64,000 nucleotides of DNA from Ziziphus jujuba (taxonomy: Eukaryota > Streptophyta > Magnoliopsida > Rosales > Rhamnaceae): contig NC_083385.1 of NCBI RefSeq assembly GCF_031755915.1, forward strand, positions 17,133,001 to 17,197,000. The letters are read 5' to 3'. Below the pieces are notes generated by a model, which saw only the letters and a program-made list of their open reading frames with translations, made no database searches and was not told the DNA's origin. The position numbers and the translations under genes are program-made. Positions 1 to 12,700 of this stretch are shown here, in pieces (positions within the stretch are counted from its first letter, which is position 1; every line of letters starts with the position of its first letter).

Positions 1-3000
1 ATATAGGTTTATATAAAATAAATATCCACGATGTAAAAAAAAAAACAAAAAAAAAAAAAAACATATTTTTATGGCTGGGGCGTATACCCCACTTAATATG
101 TAGGCTTTACAAATTCAATGCCTTAAATTTTAAATCTCAGGACATTTTTTGTATGTCTCACCTGGAGGCAAGCCACGAACTAGCCTTTTTAAAATAGCGA
201 ATAGTAATTGATCTTGTAAAATGATATTAGCTAGGATTGTGATGGATTTGAACTCTATATTATGTGTTAGTCTCAAAGGATATATATATTTCACTTTAAC
301 TTAGTTCCATCAGCAAATGGTAGACAACCACTGTTATAAAGAAGGGGAAAAAAAAGTAATTAGGTCAATCGGTTTTTTTGAAATTAAGATTGCATAAGAT
401 TATGTGATTAGTAATTTACTTTTTTGGACGAAATATGATTAATAATATTGGATGTGACAAAAACTGGAGTTTTTATTGACATTAAAGTGTACGTTACAAA
501 CTTTATAGGATGCTGATTAATTAAATAGCATCAATGATCATGCATGCAGCTTTATTAAATCTCGAGCTGTATGTTACATATAATCTATCTTGATTATAAT
601 ATGTGTTTTGCCCAATGGTTCCAAAATGATTGTGATCTATTAAAAGACATAAGAATGTATAATTTTTATTCCCATAAGTACATTTCCCTTTTGAATTGAA
701 AATGCTTTAGTATTTCAGTCCTTTATTTATTTATTTATTTATTTTTGTACTTTGATTTTTAAAGTCGAATTTCACTTAGAAAATGATCCATAAAATGCTA
801 AAATATGATCATTTAAGGATCATTTATGTAAAGAAAATTAAAGTTCAAAAATTAAAATGTCAAAAATTTGAGTTTAGGAATTAAAATGCCAAAACATATC
901 CAACTCAGAGAAGGAAAAAAAAAATATATATATATATATATATAACCACTTTTTCAACCCAAATCATAAAGACCTAATTTTAAAAAATATTGACTTGAGA
1001 CTATTATTAATTATTTTAAAATATATATATATATATATATATATATTCTAATGGTATATATATATATATTGATAGGATATGAAAGTATATTCTAGCAAAA
1101 AAAAAAATATATATATATATATATATAACATTTTTTCAACCCAAGTCATAAAGACCTAATTTTAAAAAGTATTGACTTGAGACTAATATTAATTATTTTA
1201 AAAATATAAAATATATATAATCTAATGGTATATATATATATATATATTTATAGGATATGAAAGTATATTCTAGCAAAAAAATATAATAAAATAAAATAAA
1301 ATATGTATAGAAAAACAAACGAGTTATATAAATCATATTGAATTACTTACTTATTAAACGAGTTGTATTCATGCTAAGTAATTTTAAAATGATCAAATTA
1401 AAATATAATTTAAAATATATGATAGAAATAAGGATAAAATTATTATTAGAAAAATATATTAATAATATTGCTATAAGCACTAAGATATTCATCATAATTT
1501 ATTTGTCTAATAACATGTATTAAGATATTATTTATTAAAATATTCATATAAATTAAATATAAATAAGTGAATAAAATAAAAAAATATTAAATATTATCAA
1601 ATTAATTTACCAAATAATTTGGTAAATAAATTTAATAAATATTTTGATAACTTAGTATCATTAATATATTGAGCTAAATTTTTCAACAATCGTGAGAATC
1701 TAACGCATGACAATAGAAGATCGCTTTCCCCTTCCGAAACGGGGTTTGATTAGTGGTAAAATTTAAAAATAAAAATAAAAAATAAAAAAAAAATAAAAAA
1801 AAAAGAGAAAAAACCAAATAGACCCGGATCATATTCTATAAGAATAATATTCAACTCGAAAGACACACCCTCTAGCTGGATAAATGTACCAATGAACCAT
1901 TACACTACCAGTTTATGTTTAATTTGATAGGTCAAAACAATATTATATATACATATAATCATATATCCATATGAAAGTTATCTAAGAGATTAATTGAATC
2001 CGAAAAGTTTAGTCTTTACTTTTCTTTTTTTCTTTTTTTTCTCTTTTTTGTCTCTTTGGATTGAATTCGGATTTGAGTCTCGAGAATGTACAGTAGCACT
2101 CGTGAACACAAAAAGAAATAATATATAAGACATATTTATAGATATATATATATATATATATATATCTTCGGAGATTTCATTTTCTTTGTGAGACCATAGA
2201 TGAATTTGAGAATGATGAATATAGATAGGTGTCAAATGTAATCATAAGAAAAATAAAATTAAAAATAAAAAAGACAAAAAATATATAAATAAATAACAAT
2301 CTAAATGGTTTTCTCACCTAACATCGGTACGACCATCAAACCACCTATGTTTTCCCCATTTCTTCATCTATGCGTGGAAAACAAACAAACCCAATATCAA
2401 GTGCCCCACAAACAAACCCTCCCTCCTGTTTTTATTAGTAAATTCAGTAATTAGCCCACCAAACCCCATCCATCCAAAATCTTATTTCCTATCAACTTCT
2501 CAAAATAGAAATTTTCTATACCAATCTTCAAAATTTTGGAGAAACTAATAAATTAAAAGCAATGTGCTATGCTCATCTATGGAACTACTCTAAAATTAAT
2601 ATTCCAAATAGATATGATATTCATGTAGGTTTGACAAATATATGGTCAATTTTTTTCATTCACCAATTCTTTTCGATAAACACAATCATCACCATCCTTG
2701 ATTAATAACCAGATTAACCATCCAAATGGATGGCCAAGATATGTCATAAACTATTCCAAGCTGTCTTTAGACAAATGAAAGCCTCCATTACACACAAAAC
2801 TACTACCATTTTCTTTCCTACATAAAAATTATTGTTTTTGGCAAATCAAGTGTGTTATTTATTTATCTATTTTTTTGGAATCTCATTGAGTACTTTTTCT
2901 TTTTTCTCTAACCAACACGCAAGACCCGGCATTAGCTGCCACAAAACGCTGATATCTCAACCTCCAATATTTTCTCACACTCAAGAAGTTGATATGTCTC

Positions 3001-3190
3001 TCTAATAAGCTCCCTAATTCATCCCCACTATTTGATGAGATTCAATATTCATCTCCTTCTTCAAACCTTGTATAGTTCTTGCCTCCTACATCTTCTCCTC
3101 CATTTTTGGACACCGTTTTTTCCACTGTTTTTTTAAAATTTCCCCTTCCTTCTTTCTCTGCCATGTAAAAACCAAGACCATTTCCTCTCT
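1..3190. other. AT-rich intergenic DNA upstream of the aspartic protease
   Basis: No coding sequence is supported here. The stretch is AT-rich with poly-A/T runs and TA dinucleotide tracts. It contains one two-copy tandem duplication, listed separately. The last few hundred bases become pyrimidine-rich, as expected of a plant promoter and leader region for the protease gene that follows. Short open frames here, such as 1338-1523 and 1990-2235, are made of low-complexity residues and resemble no family I recognise. Confidence 0.6.
918..1285. repeat. two-copy tandem duplication, period about 182 bp
   Basis: Two adjacent near-identical units each contain a TA tract, the block TTTTCAACCCAA, CATAAAGACCTAATTTT, a TTGACTTGAGACTA block and GGATATGAAAGTATATTC. 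The shared TTTTCAACCCA block starts near 950 and again near 1133. The copies differ by a few substitutions and by the length of their TA tracts. It looks like a local segmental duplication; no coding content is seen. Confidence 0.85.
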
Positions 3191-3197
3191 CACAACC

Positions 3198-3206
3198 TTT
3201 ATATAC
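3198..3206 (+). promoter_or_regulatory. candidate TATA box of the aspartic protease gene
   Basis: The sequence TTTATATAC lies about 110 bp before the protease ATG, within a pyrimidine-rich leader. This position and sequence fit a plant TATA element with a leader of roughly 70-80 nt. It is inferred from sequence only. Confidence 0.5.
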
Positions 3207-3311
3207 ACCCCCTTCTCATTCCCTTCTTCCTTCACTCTACCTTTTCTCTCTAACAACTAACAACTTCCTTCTCATAATCATCAACATCATCATCGATCAT
3301 CGTCATTGCTC

Positions 3312-4706
3312 ATGGCTTTTTTCTTATATTCTTCATCCATTAATCCTTTGGTAATACCACTAGTACTAGTTCTGCTTTTCTTAGCATTGTTTTCAATCCC
3401 AGCAACTTCAACTTCAAGGAAAGTTGTTGTTCAAAATCACAACAGTAAAAACCACCAAATTACAGGGTTCAAAGTTTCACTTAAGCATGTTGATTATGGT
3501 AAAAACCTTACAAGTTTCCAGCGTCTTCAGCGTGGGATCAAGAGAGGGAAGCAAAGACTGCAGAGGCTGAATGCAATGGTTTTGGCTGACAAAACTTCTT
3601 CTTCTTCGACGGATAGCTCTGCCGTTGAATCGCCTGTGAACGCCGGAAACGGCGAGTTCTTGATGAAATTAGCTATTGGCACCCCTCCCTTAGCTTACTC
3701 TGCTATCATGGACACCGGAAGCGATCTGATATGGACTCAGTGCTCGCCTTGTAAGGATTGTTTCAGTCAATCGACCGACATTTTCAATCCGAAAAAGTCC
3801 ACTTCTTACTCCAATCTACCATGCTCCTCTGAGCTCTGCACAGCGCTTCCTTCTTCCACATGCAGCGATGGCTGCGAGTATTACTACGCTTATGGCGATT
3901 ACTCTTCCACACAAGGTCAGCTAGCGACCGAAACATTCACGTTCGGCGAATCGGATGCCGAAGTTTCGGTACCAAACATCGGGTTCGGTTGCGGCGAAGA
4001 CAATGAAGGTGACGGATTCAATCAAGGTGCAGGATTGGTAGGTCTTGGCCGTGGACCATTATCTTTGGTTTCGCAGCTCAAAGAGCCGAAATTCTCCTAC
4101 TGTTTAAACTCCATAGATGATTCGAAATCGAGCTCGCTTTTATTGGGTTCTTTAGCGAATCTGAACGGCAGCACATCTTCACATGCCATCAAAACAACGC
4201 CGTTGGTGCAGAACCCATCGCAGCCATCTTTTTACTATCTTTCACTGCAAGGAATAACGGTTGGAGAAGAACGTTTGCCGATCAGCAAAGACACTTTTTC
4301 CCTCCAAGACGATGGAAGCGGCGGCTTAATCATCGATTCGGGGACGACGATTACTTATTTAGAAGAGAGTGCATATGATGAGCTGAGAAAAGTTTTCTCT
4401 TCGAAGGTTAATCTTCCGGTTGACGATTCTGGTTCAGAAGGACTTGATCTTTGTTTCAAGTTGCCTTCCGACTCGTCGAAGGTGGATGTTCCGAAACTGA
4501 TATTCCATTTCGACGGCGCGGATTTGGATTTTCCGCCGGAGAATTATGTGCTTTTGGATTCGGATTTGGGATTGCTTTGCTTGGCTATGGGAGCTTCCAG
4601 TGGGATGTCAATCCTTGGGAATTTTCAGCAGCAGAATACTTTGGTTCTTCATGATCTTCAAAAGGAAACGCTGTCGTTTGTTCCTACAAAATGTGAACAG
4701 TTGTGA
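3312..4706 (+). CDS. nepenthesin-like aspartic protease (pepsin family A1, plant atypical type), intronless
   Basis: A single-exon gene encoding 464 aa. The open frame extends two codons further upstream, but the first ATG is at 3312, so that start is used. Residues about 10-32 form a hydrophobic signal peptide, followed by a propeptide to about residue 110. The two catalytic aspartates sit in DTGSDLIWTQC (about 134) and IIDSGTT (about 341). Between them is the cysteine-rich nepenthesin-type insert (CSPC, CKDC, PCSSELC, CSDGC) that distinguishes this group from typical phytepsins, which carry a saposin-like insert that is absent here. The C-terminal half has the FDGADL, PPENY, LCLAMG and SILGNFQQQN blocks of the nepenthesin family. 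Length and architecture are normal. The product is probably a secreted or vacuolar endopeptidase. Family members act in defence signalling, senescence or development; the exact role here is not deducible. Confidence 0.95.
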   Translation: MAFFLYSSSINPLVIPLVLVLLFLALFSIPATSTSRKVVVQNHNSKNHQITGFKVSLKHVDYGKNLTSFQRLQRGIKRGKQRLQRLNAMVLADKTSSSSTDSSAVESPVNAGNGEFLMKLAIGTPPLAYSAIMDTGSDLIWTQCSPCKDCFSQSTDIFNPKKSTSYSNLPCSSELCTALPSSTCSDGCEYYYAYGDYSSTQGQLATETFTFGESDAEVSVPNIGFGCGEDNEGDGFNQGAGLVGLGRGPLSLVSQLKEPKFSYCLNSIDDSKSSSLLLGSLANLNGSTSSHAIKTTPLVQNPSQPSFYYLSLQGITVGEERLPISKDTFSLQDDGSGGLIIDSGTTITYLEESAYDELRKVFSSKVNLPVDDSGSEGLDLCFKLPSDSSKVDVPKLIFHFDGADLDFPPENYVLLDSDLGLLCLAMGASSGMSILGNFQQQNTLVLHDLQKETLSFVPTKCEQL

Positions 4707-4829
4707 CTCGCTTGTTGTGATTTGTTTGTGTACGCAACATGATCGTCATATGAATTTGTTGTCATTTATGGGATTAATGTTGTTTCAATTAGTTTGTTTT
4801 TTTTTTTTTTCTTATTCAAAAAAAAAATA

Positions 4830-7800
4830 ATATGAAAGATTTCTATTTAGATTAATGTGTTTTAGTTATATAAAAAAGATCAATCAATAATTTTTTTTTT
4901 CTGAATTAATTTTCACTTGAAAATAGTAGGATTTTTAGTTGGAATATTTGGTGTGGTAGTAATTATATATAGTGGGACTAGTCTGTTTTGCTTCACTGAA
5001 ACTTTTCCACCCCCTCGTCGATTTCAAAATTGCTTTAAAATTATTCAATCTGGTGGAGTAGATTGAAAGACATATAAGTACAAAATAAAAAAATAATAAT
5101 AAGAAGAAAAAACCATCAGAAAAGGATTTTTAAAAAATCCATTTTCCAAGCAAAGATTTTTAAAGTTGAAGAAAAAAATTATTTACTCATTTAAAAAATT
5201 ATAGTATAATACATTATTACTGTTTTCCCACTTGGCTTAGCAAGTAATTATACTTATACATTTTACTTTTTTTTCTTTTTTTTCTTTTTATTTTTTTGAT
5301 ATATCAAATAAATATTGGACTTTGGCATATAATTAAAAAGTGATATATGTGGTTGGAAATATTGATATGGTTCTAGAGATATTGCAATTGATAGAGTTGT
5401 CCCTTAAGACAAAAGTGATGATGAGTGGATTTTTGCTTGTGCAATAAAATTTCCCAAGAAATTATTACATTCTCTCTTTTTGATCAAACTAAGTAGAAGA
5501 GTTTGCTGATCAACTTCCTAATCACAAAAGATTAATGAAAAATGAGTGCATGTGTTTTTTTTTTTTTTTTTCAATGAAATTACGTAAGGCCTTGAGTTTG
5601 CTTAGTTAGTTGAACCGTGCATGAGCTAACCCATCATTATTTATGGGCATGCTTTTTCTATTGTTCAATTAAGAATTGATACGTGCAACTAGTGTTTTCC
5701 AACAATTTAATGTTGATGAAACTCCCAGGTTGAAAATAAAAGCTCAAATTAATTAGAGAAAATAAAAAGGTACAGTTTGTGGTTATATACCATATTACCT
5801 ATATTATATCACCTATATTATCGATACACAATAATCACATATAATGTAAGCAGAACAATTTATAATCCGTTGTAACAATAAAATAATGATATACAAGGTC
5901 TATAAATTAATTATTAAAATTTTGATCATGATTGATTTGTTGCACCACAAATCGCCAGTATAACAATTAATGTCCTTCCAACAAAACAAGACTTTGGGAA
6001 ATCATCGGCTAAACATGCATCTAACTAATAAGCAATTAAAGTTTGATTTATTGTTTTTAATTTTTTGAAAAAAACGTTAATAGAGAGAGGTTAGTAGCCT
6101 TTTTCTCAATAATAATAATAATTCGAAATCTAAATTCTTATATTTATAATATTAATATATATATATATATATGCATAGGGTAGAATTGAAAATTTTTGGC
6201 TAGTGATATTAATTTACCGCATTTATTTTTATTTTAATACTAAAAATTTAATGGGGAAAGATAAATTTTTAATATGGTAACAAATTAAATTATTGCATGG
6301 TATATAAATTGTATTTCTTTAAAATTAAAAAAAAAATCAATCTGAGACTTGGTACACTGATCAAAAAAATATATAAATAAATATGGTATTGCTATAATTT
6401 TGAAATACCATATCGTCATCAAAATGTACATCAGTTTCATTTCAAGTCACGTTTTAGTCCGTGAATAATATTCCATGTTTAGTCGTCCGTGAATGATTAA
6501 TAATTTGATTGGATTTTGATGACCATAAAGCATTACCTTTTATTTGAATGTTGTTTCAGTTCCGTACCTTTTATTTTACAGCATGTCAGCATTACATTAT
6601 ATTTTCAAAATTTTAAATTATAAACTCTGACATTGTCATATATAGATTTAAATATAATTTCTACCTTTTAGTTCAAGAGATTTGTACCTTTTTTTTTTTT
6701 TTTTTTGGCATTGTCAATGGGATCCAATTGAAATTTTTGCTAATTTTAATTGATGACGTTAACAATAGCTAATATCTAGCTGCTATAACCGTAATGGCCA
6801 AATTATATATGGTACTAAGTTTGAAAAGCTCTAACTTTTTCATTTTACTAATTTCAAAAGCCAGTTATTTATTTTATTTTATTTTTGATTTTATAGGTAG
6901 AGGATTCAAACTTAGGACTTAGATTAATGGAAATTAATAGTGGGCTGAGCTGCATGCCAAATTCCCAGTTCATCCATTCCATTCACATAGGAACCATCAA
7001 AGTTGATCTAACTTTCTCTTCTAGGTGGTTGTCAAAGGGTTGTGATTGATTGGACAACTATTGTAAATATACGGATCCTATCAATTTATAGAATAATGAA
7101 AGAGTATCATTCCTATGAAAACTGTTTTTTAATATCTAACAAATTATCAAATTTTTAATTAATTGTTTTATCTAGGCACATAATTAAATTGAAGCAACTG
7201 AAATTAAAAATAGCACAAAAAATTAAATAATGAGATTGTAAACTAAACCTAAATAACTGACAATAGAAAAATAATTCAGTCACAAGCACACAATTCAACA
7301 ACTTAAAATGGAATTACAATGAACTAAAAGTTTAGGATTTTAATGCACCCTCTACCAATCCTACATTTAACTCATTAGGTTGACAAAATACAAAATTTTA
7401 TCCAATTTCTAGCATATAGAAATTCCAATTTAATCTAATCCATTTTTCCTTTCAAAGTAAAATTAGAATTTATGAGTTTTTAATGGAAATTAGAAATTCC
7501 TTCCCAAAATTCCTAAACCCTCATGCTTTAAACCCCCTTTTTTATGACTATCTAATCCCCAATTAAATTTTTCAATATTAATTAGGGCCTAGATTGTGTT
7601 AATCTAGTGACAAATTTACCAATTTAAATCTTCCCAGGTTTAAAATAGTAAATACCATAACAAAAATCAAAGAAAAATTGATAAAAGAAGACATAATATT
7701 TAATAATTAATAATAAACCCAATAAAAAGTAAAGACTAAAAGATGGAAGAGAAAAAAAGGAAAAAAAAAAAACTAATTTGGTTGAAGAATCTTGATGCTT

Positions 7801-8270
7801 CAATGTCTTGAAAGGCTTCAATCCTTTTCAATCTAAGCTTTCTCTCTCTAACTCTTTTTCCCTCTCTAAAATCGTCCTTGGTGTTTGTGCCTCCTTTTCC
7901 TCCTCCTCTACAATGGTGGCTGCCTCCTCCTTTACCAAGCTTATTCAAAAATAAAGCCTTCCCAAAATTATATCCAAAACCCTAGCTTTTTTTATTAATT
8001 CCAATTACTAGATCAATATTAAAAGGTTTTAGATGTGCATATGACTTTCACATGCCTAATTTAAATGTAGTCATATGATTTGCATATGCAAATATCAATA
8101 TTAAAGGCATATATCTTGTACATGCTCTCATTAAAACTCCAATTTGACCAAAATCAATAAAAGTTAAAATTAGAAATTAAGACATAAAAAGTCAAAATTT
8201 TGAGAATTTTGAACAACGGATGGCATATTTGACTTGGCTTCGGCGTAGTAAGTATAAGTGAGTTAATAGT
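4830..8270. other. AT-rich intergenic DNA, no supported gene
   Basis: The spacer holds poly-T/poly-A runs and TA tracts, with no reading frame resembling a known protein. A - strand open frame at 7736-7948 starts with a Gly-rich stretch followed by Lys/Arg/Glu-rich residues. It sits beside the retroelement remnant at 8.3-8.9 kb and could be part of the same or another decayed repeat. I could not identify long terminal repeats or a polyprotein motif. Confidence 0.5.
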
Positions 8271-8278
8271 AACATATA

Positions 8279-8944
8279 TTAATTTACACTAATTCCATTG
8301 TAAAAATTGACAATCTGATCATGAGGTTGGCTAGAAAATTCAAGCCACATGTCATGTGCTTTCTCAATGACTTTCATTGGGTTTGGCTGCACACCTTCAT
8401 GCACCATTTTATTCCTATATAACCAAATACACCAGCACAGGTAAGAAAATAAAGATAACCAATCCACATCTTCCTGAATTCCCTTAATCCTTCCATATGT
8501 ACCTCTTACAACTACTCCATAACTGAACCTAGACGTATATTATCAAACCTCCAAGATGACATATTGCCAAACCAAACCGCCCATGTGTGCAGGCACATTG
8601 GCACAACAAATATAAAATAGTTCGGGAAGCGTTTTGACATATGGAACACAATTTGTCCACCACAATATTCTGAGACCGCAAGTTCGATCATACAGGTAGT
8701 GCATCTCAAGCTAATCACCACTTATGTGAATGTTACTGTTGGATGGACCTTCATTTTCGATATACCCTTTCATGCATTGAAAACCAAACCTGATTTTTGC
8801 AAATTAACTTCTTGTGGCTTGATAAGAATTAATACAAGCCATCAAAGTCCCACACTCTGCTTGCTCTGCTCTCGAGAAAAAAACTATATTGTCATATACG
8901 AAAAAAGGGTGCCAAATGACATGATAATTACGAGCAAACTTTAA
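8279..8944 (-). mobile_element. decayed LINE-type (non-LTR) retrotransposon remnant, candidate
   Basis: Read on the - strand, 8467-8279 encodes a peptide with the pattern WLSLFSYLCWCIWLYRNK, followed by a segment ending AHDMWLEF. It resembles the Trp-rich linker between the zinc-binding reverse transcriptase end and the RNase H domain of plant LINEs (I-x-W-x-I-W-x-x-R-N-x-x-V-F). A second - strand open frame (8721-8512) lies in another phase, so the element would be broken by frameshifts and stops. No poly-A tail or target duplication was found. The call rests on one motif. Confidence 0.4.
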
Positions 8945-9781
8945 ACCATGGACTTGCCCCTCCTGGACCTTCCCCGAAACAATCCTTGAGAGAGAACTCG
9001 CAACCAGGATTTAAAAAATAATAATAATAATAATGAAGATATAAAGGATTTTCTTGTCTGAAAACATCACTAATGATGAATAAGAATTGTTATTCATATG
9101 GAATATAAAATTGAAATTATTTAAATTTAAATGATATAAATATTCAATCAATAAAATTGCTCTTGGTTGATTTTGTATAGAAAGCTATTTATTATTATTA
9201 ATTAATTATATATATTTCCTTGATATTGACATTTGGAGGGAGCTGACTATTTAAAAAACCATTTACCCTCCATGCTACCAAAATACACATAAGTTCAATT
9301 TTACATCTAAAACATTTTTTTTTATTAAAAATTACCAAATAAACGAATTATATATATAACTTGTCAAGCAAGAAAAACAAATTAATTTTCTTTCGGGGAC
9401 AAAAACAAAAATGATATAAAGCAAAAATAAAAATTAATTTAAAATAAAATTGATCATAAATAGTTAGCTATAAAAGAACTTCTTCTAAATAAATTTAAAA
9501 AAAAAATCTATTTATAAACAACGTGTAACTATTTTAAAAAAAAAGTTAAAAACTATTAAAAAAATACATATTATTAGAGATTTAAAAAAAAAAAAAAAAC
9601 AAGTAATTGAATCTGCCAATTTTATTATTGCTATTATTTTAAAAGCTTCTAAAATATATATTTTTTTAAATAATATATATATTTAAAAGGTTCCAAAATA
9701 AAGTTTATTTTCTCTGGCAGTCCAGTCTCACACTCTGCTCTGATTCGCTCTCAGGGTTCGAAGAAGAAGAATCTTTGGAAA

Positions 9782-12700
9782 ATGGAGGAAGAAACCCTAA
9801 TACCACCAGAATCTCAGCCACCAATCTCTGAAGAACTTGACTCCGACGACGATGCTGACCATCCCATGCCGGACATGCCTCACCAAAACCCTAGCTCACC
9901 ACCTTCTCACTCCGATTCCGATTCTGGCTCCGACGACGACGACAACGATAACGCGCAGGACAAACTTCAACTCCAAAACCTTGAGGCTGAACTCTCGACT
10001 AATCCTTCCAATTACGATTCTCATGTCCAGGTGTGTCAGGCACCGGGAAAATTCTCCATTTCAATGGCTATTTATTTTTTTTGAATTTTTTTTGTGGTAT
10101 TTATTTTATTTTTAAATAGCAAGATGGAGAATGCTGGTGTTATTTATTTATTTATTTTTCTTTTTTGGTTATTTTGCTGTATATGTTTCGCAGAGAATAA
10201 AGCTTCTGAGGAAAATGGGTGAGATTGAGAAGCTCAGACAAGCAAGGGAAGCTATGAGTGAGCTGTTTCCGTTGACCCCTGCTATGTGGCAGGAATGGGC
10301 TAGGGACGAATCTTCTCTTACCTCCGGGTAATGTGTTTTTTCAATTCATGAGAATGTGTTTTTGGTTATTTAACCGTTATTTGTTTATTTTTAACTTAAT
10401 TTGTTCCACTATGCAGAGACGAGGCCGTTCATACAATTGAGAAGCTCTATGAGCGTGGACTATTTGATTATCTTGTCGGTTCTGGTTTTCAGTCTATAAT
10501 TTGATTTTTTTTTTTTTTTTTCCCTTATCCCTCTTAACAGCATCATTATATAGATTTAAAAGCAGCAAAGTGGTAATGTGATATTCTACTTAGGATGGCA
10601 TATTTGTGTTAGTTCCTGAACTGCTTATAGTGAAAAAAGGATAAAATTCACCATAACTGGAAGCAACCACATGCAATGCAAGCATTTAATATAGTGCTTT
10701 GTTGTTGTCTCTATTCTTTTGGTTGTGAGCCAATTTATGAGGATAAATTTTCGCCAATCCTGTTATAACAACGTTGACCGATTGAATTTATAAATTTATT
10801 AGGTAGCTAATCAATTCATCTTTTATTTTTATGTAGTCACCTCTCTTATGTATTGAAATAAGAGAGATGATCTATTCTCTTCGTGAATGTTGAGGTAGAT
10901 TAATTTAGATTTTAGTTCCTTTTGAATTACTTCTTGGGCACTTGGGGTGCACCCTTTGGCACCTTCTAGAGAAAAATAAAAAATCTAAGGGATACTGGAT
11001 CAAGTATAAATTTTGATCTAAATTTTTAGCTTTGTAATTTTCCTTGAAGGCAGAGAAATATAATCAACTGTATATTTGTGTCAATGATTTTTTTTTTTTT
11101 TTAAATAAATGATATTGCTTGGAAAATTTACAGTCAACTATATTACTTTTGGTGTAGTCTGCTTCTCTTTGGTGTGACTACTTATCTTTTGTCCTACAAC
11201 ACGAATCATCAGTACGAGAGTATTCACCTGATGGTATCTCAAAGGCTAGAGATCTTTTTGAACGTGCTCTTACAGCAGCTGGTTTGCATGTTGCTGAAGG
11301 AAATAAAATATGGGAAGCATACAGGGAATTTGAGCAAGCTATATTTCATACCATCGATGAAACTGACGTTCAGGTTAGAACATAGTAATTTTCTGCATGC
11401 TATTGGGCATTAGCATACTTGAGATCTTATTACTTGTTTTTCCAATTTTGCTAGTAAATTATAAAAATTATTATATATTAGTTTATATAGATGTGTTAAG
11501 TTGCCATTCATCCAGGAAGAAAAGTCTACAAATATGTATCAGGGTATGGGGTATAATTTTTCCTCCTTGCACAAATAACAGAAATATCAAAAGGTAAGCG
11601 TTGAAGAAAAATCAAGAACTGTTTTGAAAAATCGGTACAAAAATCAGGATAGTGTTTGGATTTTCTAGTTGTACAAAAACTATCCATTGAAGCTTGTTTC
11701 CAAACACTAATTTTTGTCTCTGTCCATTTCTACTGATATCAATTGATAGTCCTGTAAACTTGAATTTTTGATGTACCCATTGACATATGATCTTGTATGT
11801 TGATTGGGAGGGTGTTTCTTACTTCTTTCAAGCAAGAACATTAAGCCTTACTTCCAATTGAATGAGAGGAGAACAGAGCATTTTTTGGGCTCTATACATA
11901 ACATTAGTTTCTTTATTTTGCAGGCCAAAGAAAAGCAAATTCAACGCATCCGAAGTATATTCCACCGTCAGTTGTCTATACCCCTTGTTAATATGAGCTC
12001 AACACTTCTTGCTTATAAGCGTTGGGAGGTGAAACAAGGAAACACTCTTGATACTGAATCAAGTAATTTGGATGGGATATCTTCTCATGTTGCCTCAGCA
12101 TACAAAAAGGCCTTGGAGATGTATAATGCCCGCGTTCATTTTGAAGAACAAATATCTGGGCAGGATGTATCTGACTCAGAACGACTTCAACAGTTCATTG
12201 TATGTAGCATTTATAATATGAATATGTTATATAGAAGCTTGATTTTTGTTTTTCTGCTTTTGGTTTTTTTCCTTTTTTTTTTTAATTTCTTATTGCTATT
12301 ATATGTACTGTTTAGTAATTTACATTTTCCTCTGTTTTTATCCCCCTCCTTTTTTTTTTTCCTACTAAATTTAGTGTTGGCGTTGGAATTTCATTATTTT
12401 CTCAGTTTATAAGTTCAAGTACTTCTTCAATATCTAAAGAGTTCTGTTCATCTGTTCTCCAGAACTACTTGAAATTTGAACGGTCTTCTGGAGATCCAGC
12501 ACGGGTTCAAGTTCTGTATGAACGTGCTATTGCAGACTTCCCAATTTCAAGTGATCTCTGGCTTGATTATACTCATTATCTGGACAAGACGTTGAAGGTG
12601 GGTACTCTTATATTTGCTCTATCTTTTTTTCTTTTTGATGGAAACTATTTTCGGTCATAGTGGAATTCTTTTTCTCCTCTTCAGGTAGGTAGCATTGTAA

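Noticed and set aside
3306..3311. Protease start two codons upstream (TTG)
   Set aside because: Nuclear plant genes start at ATG. The first ATG at 3312 gives a complete signal peptide.
7624..7948. - strand Gly/Lys-rich frame as a gene
   Set aside because: There is no domain, no splice partner and no similarity. It probably belongs to decayed repeat DNA.
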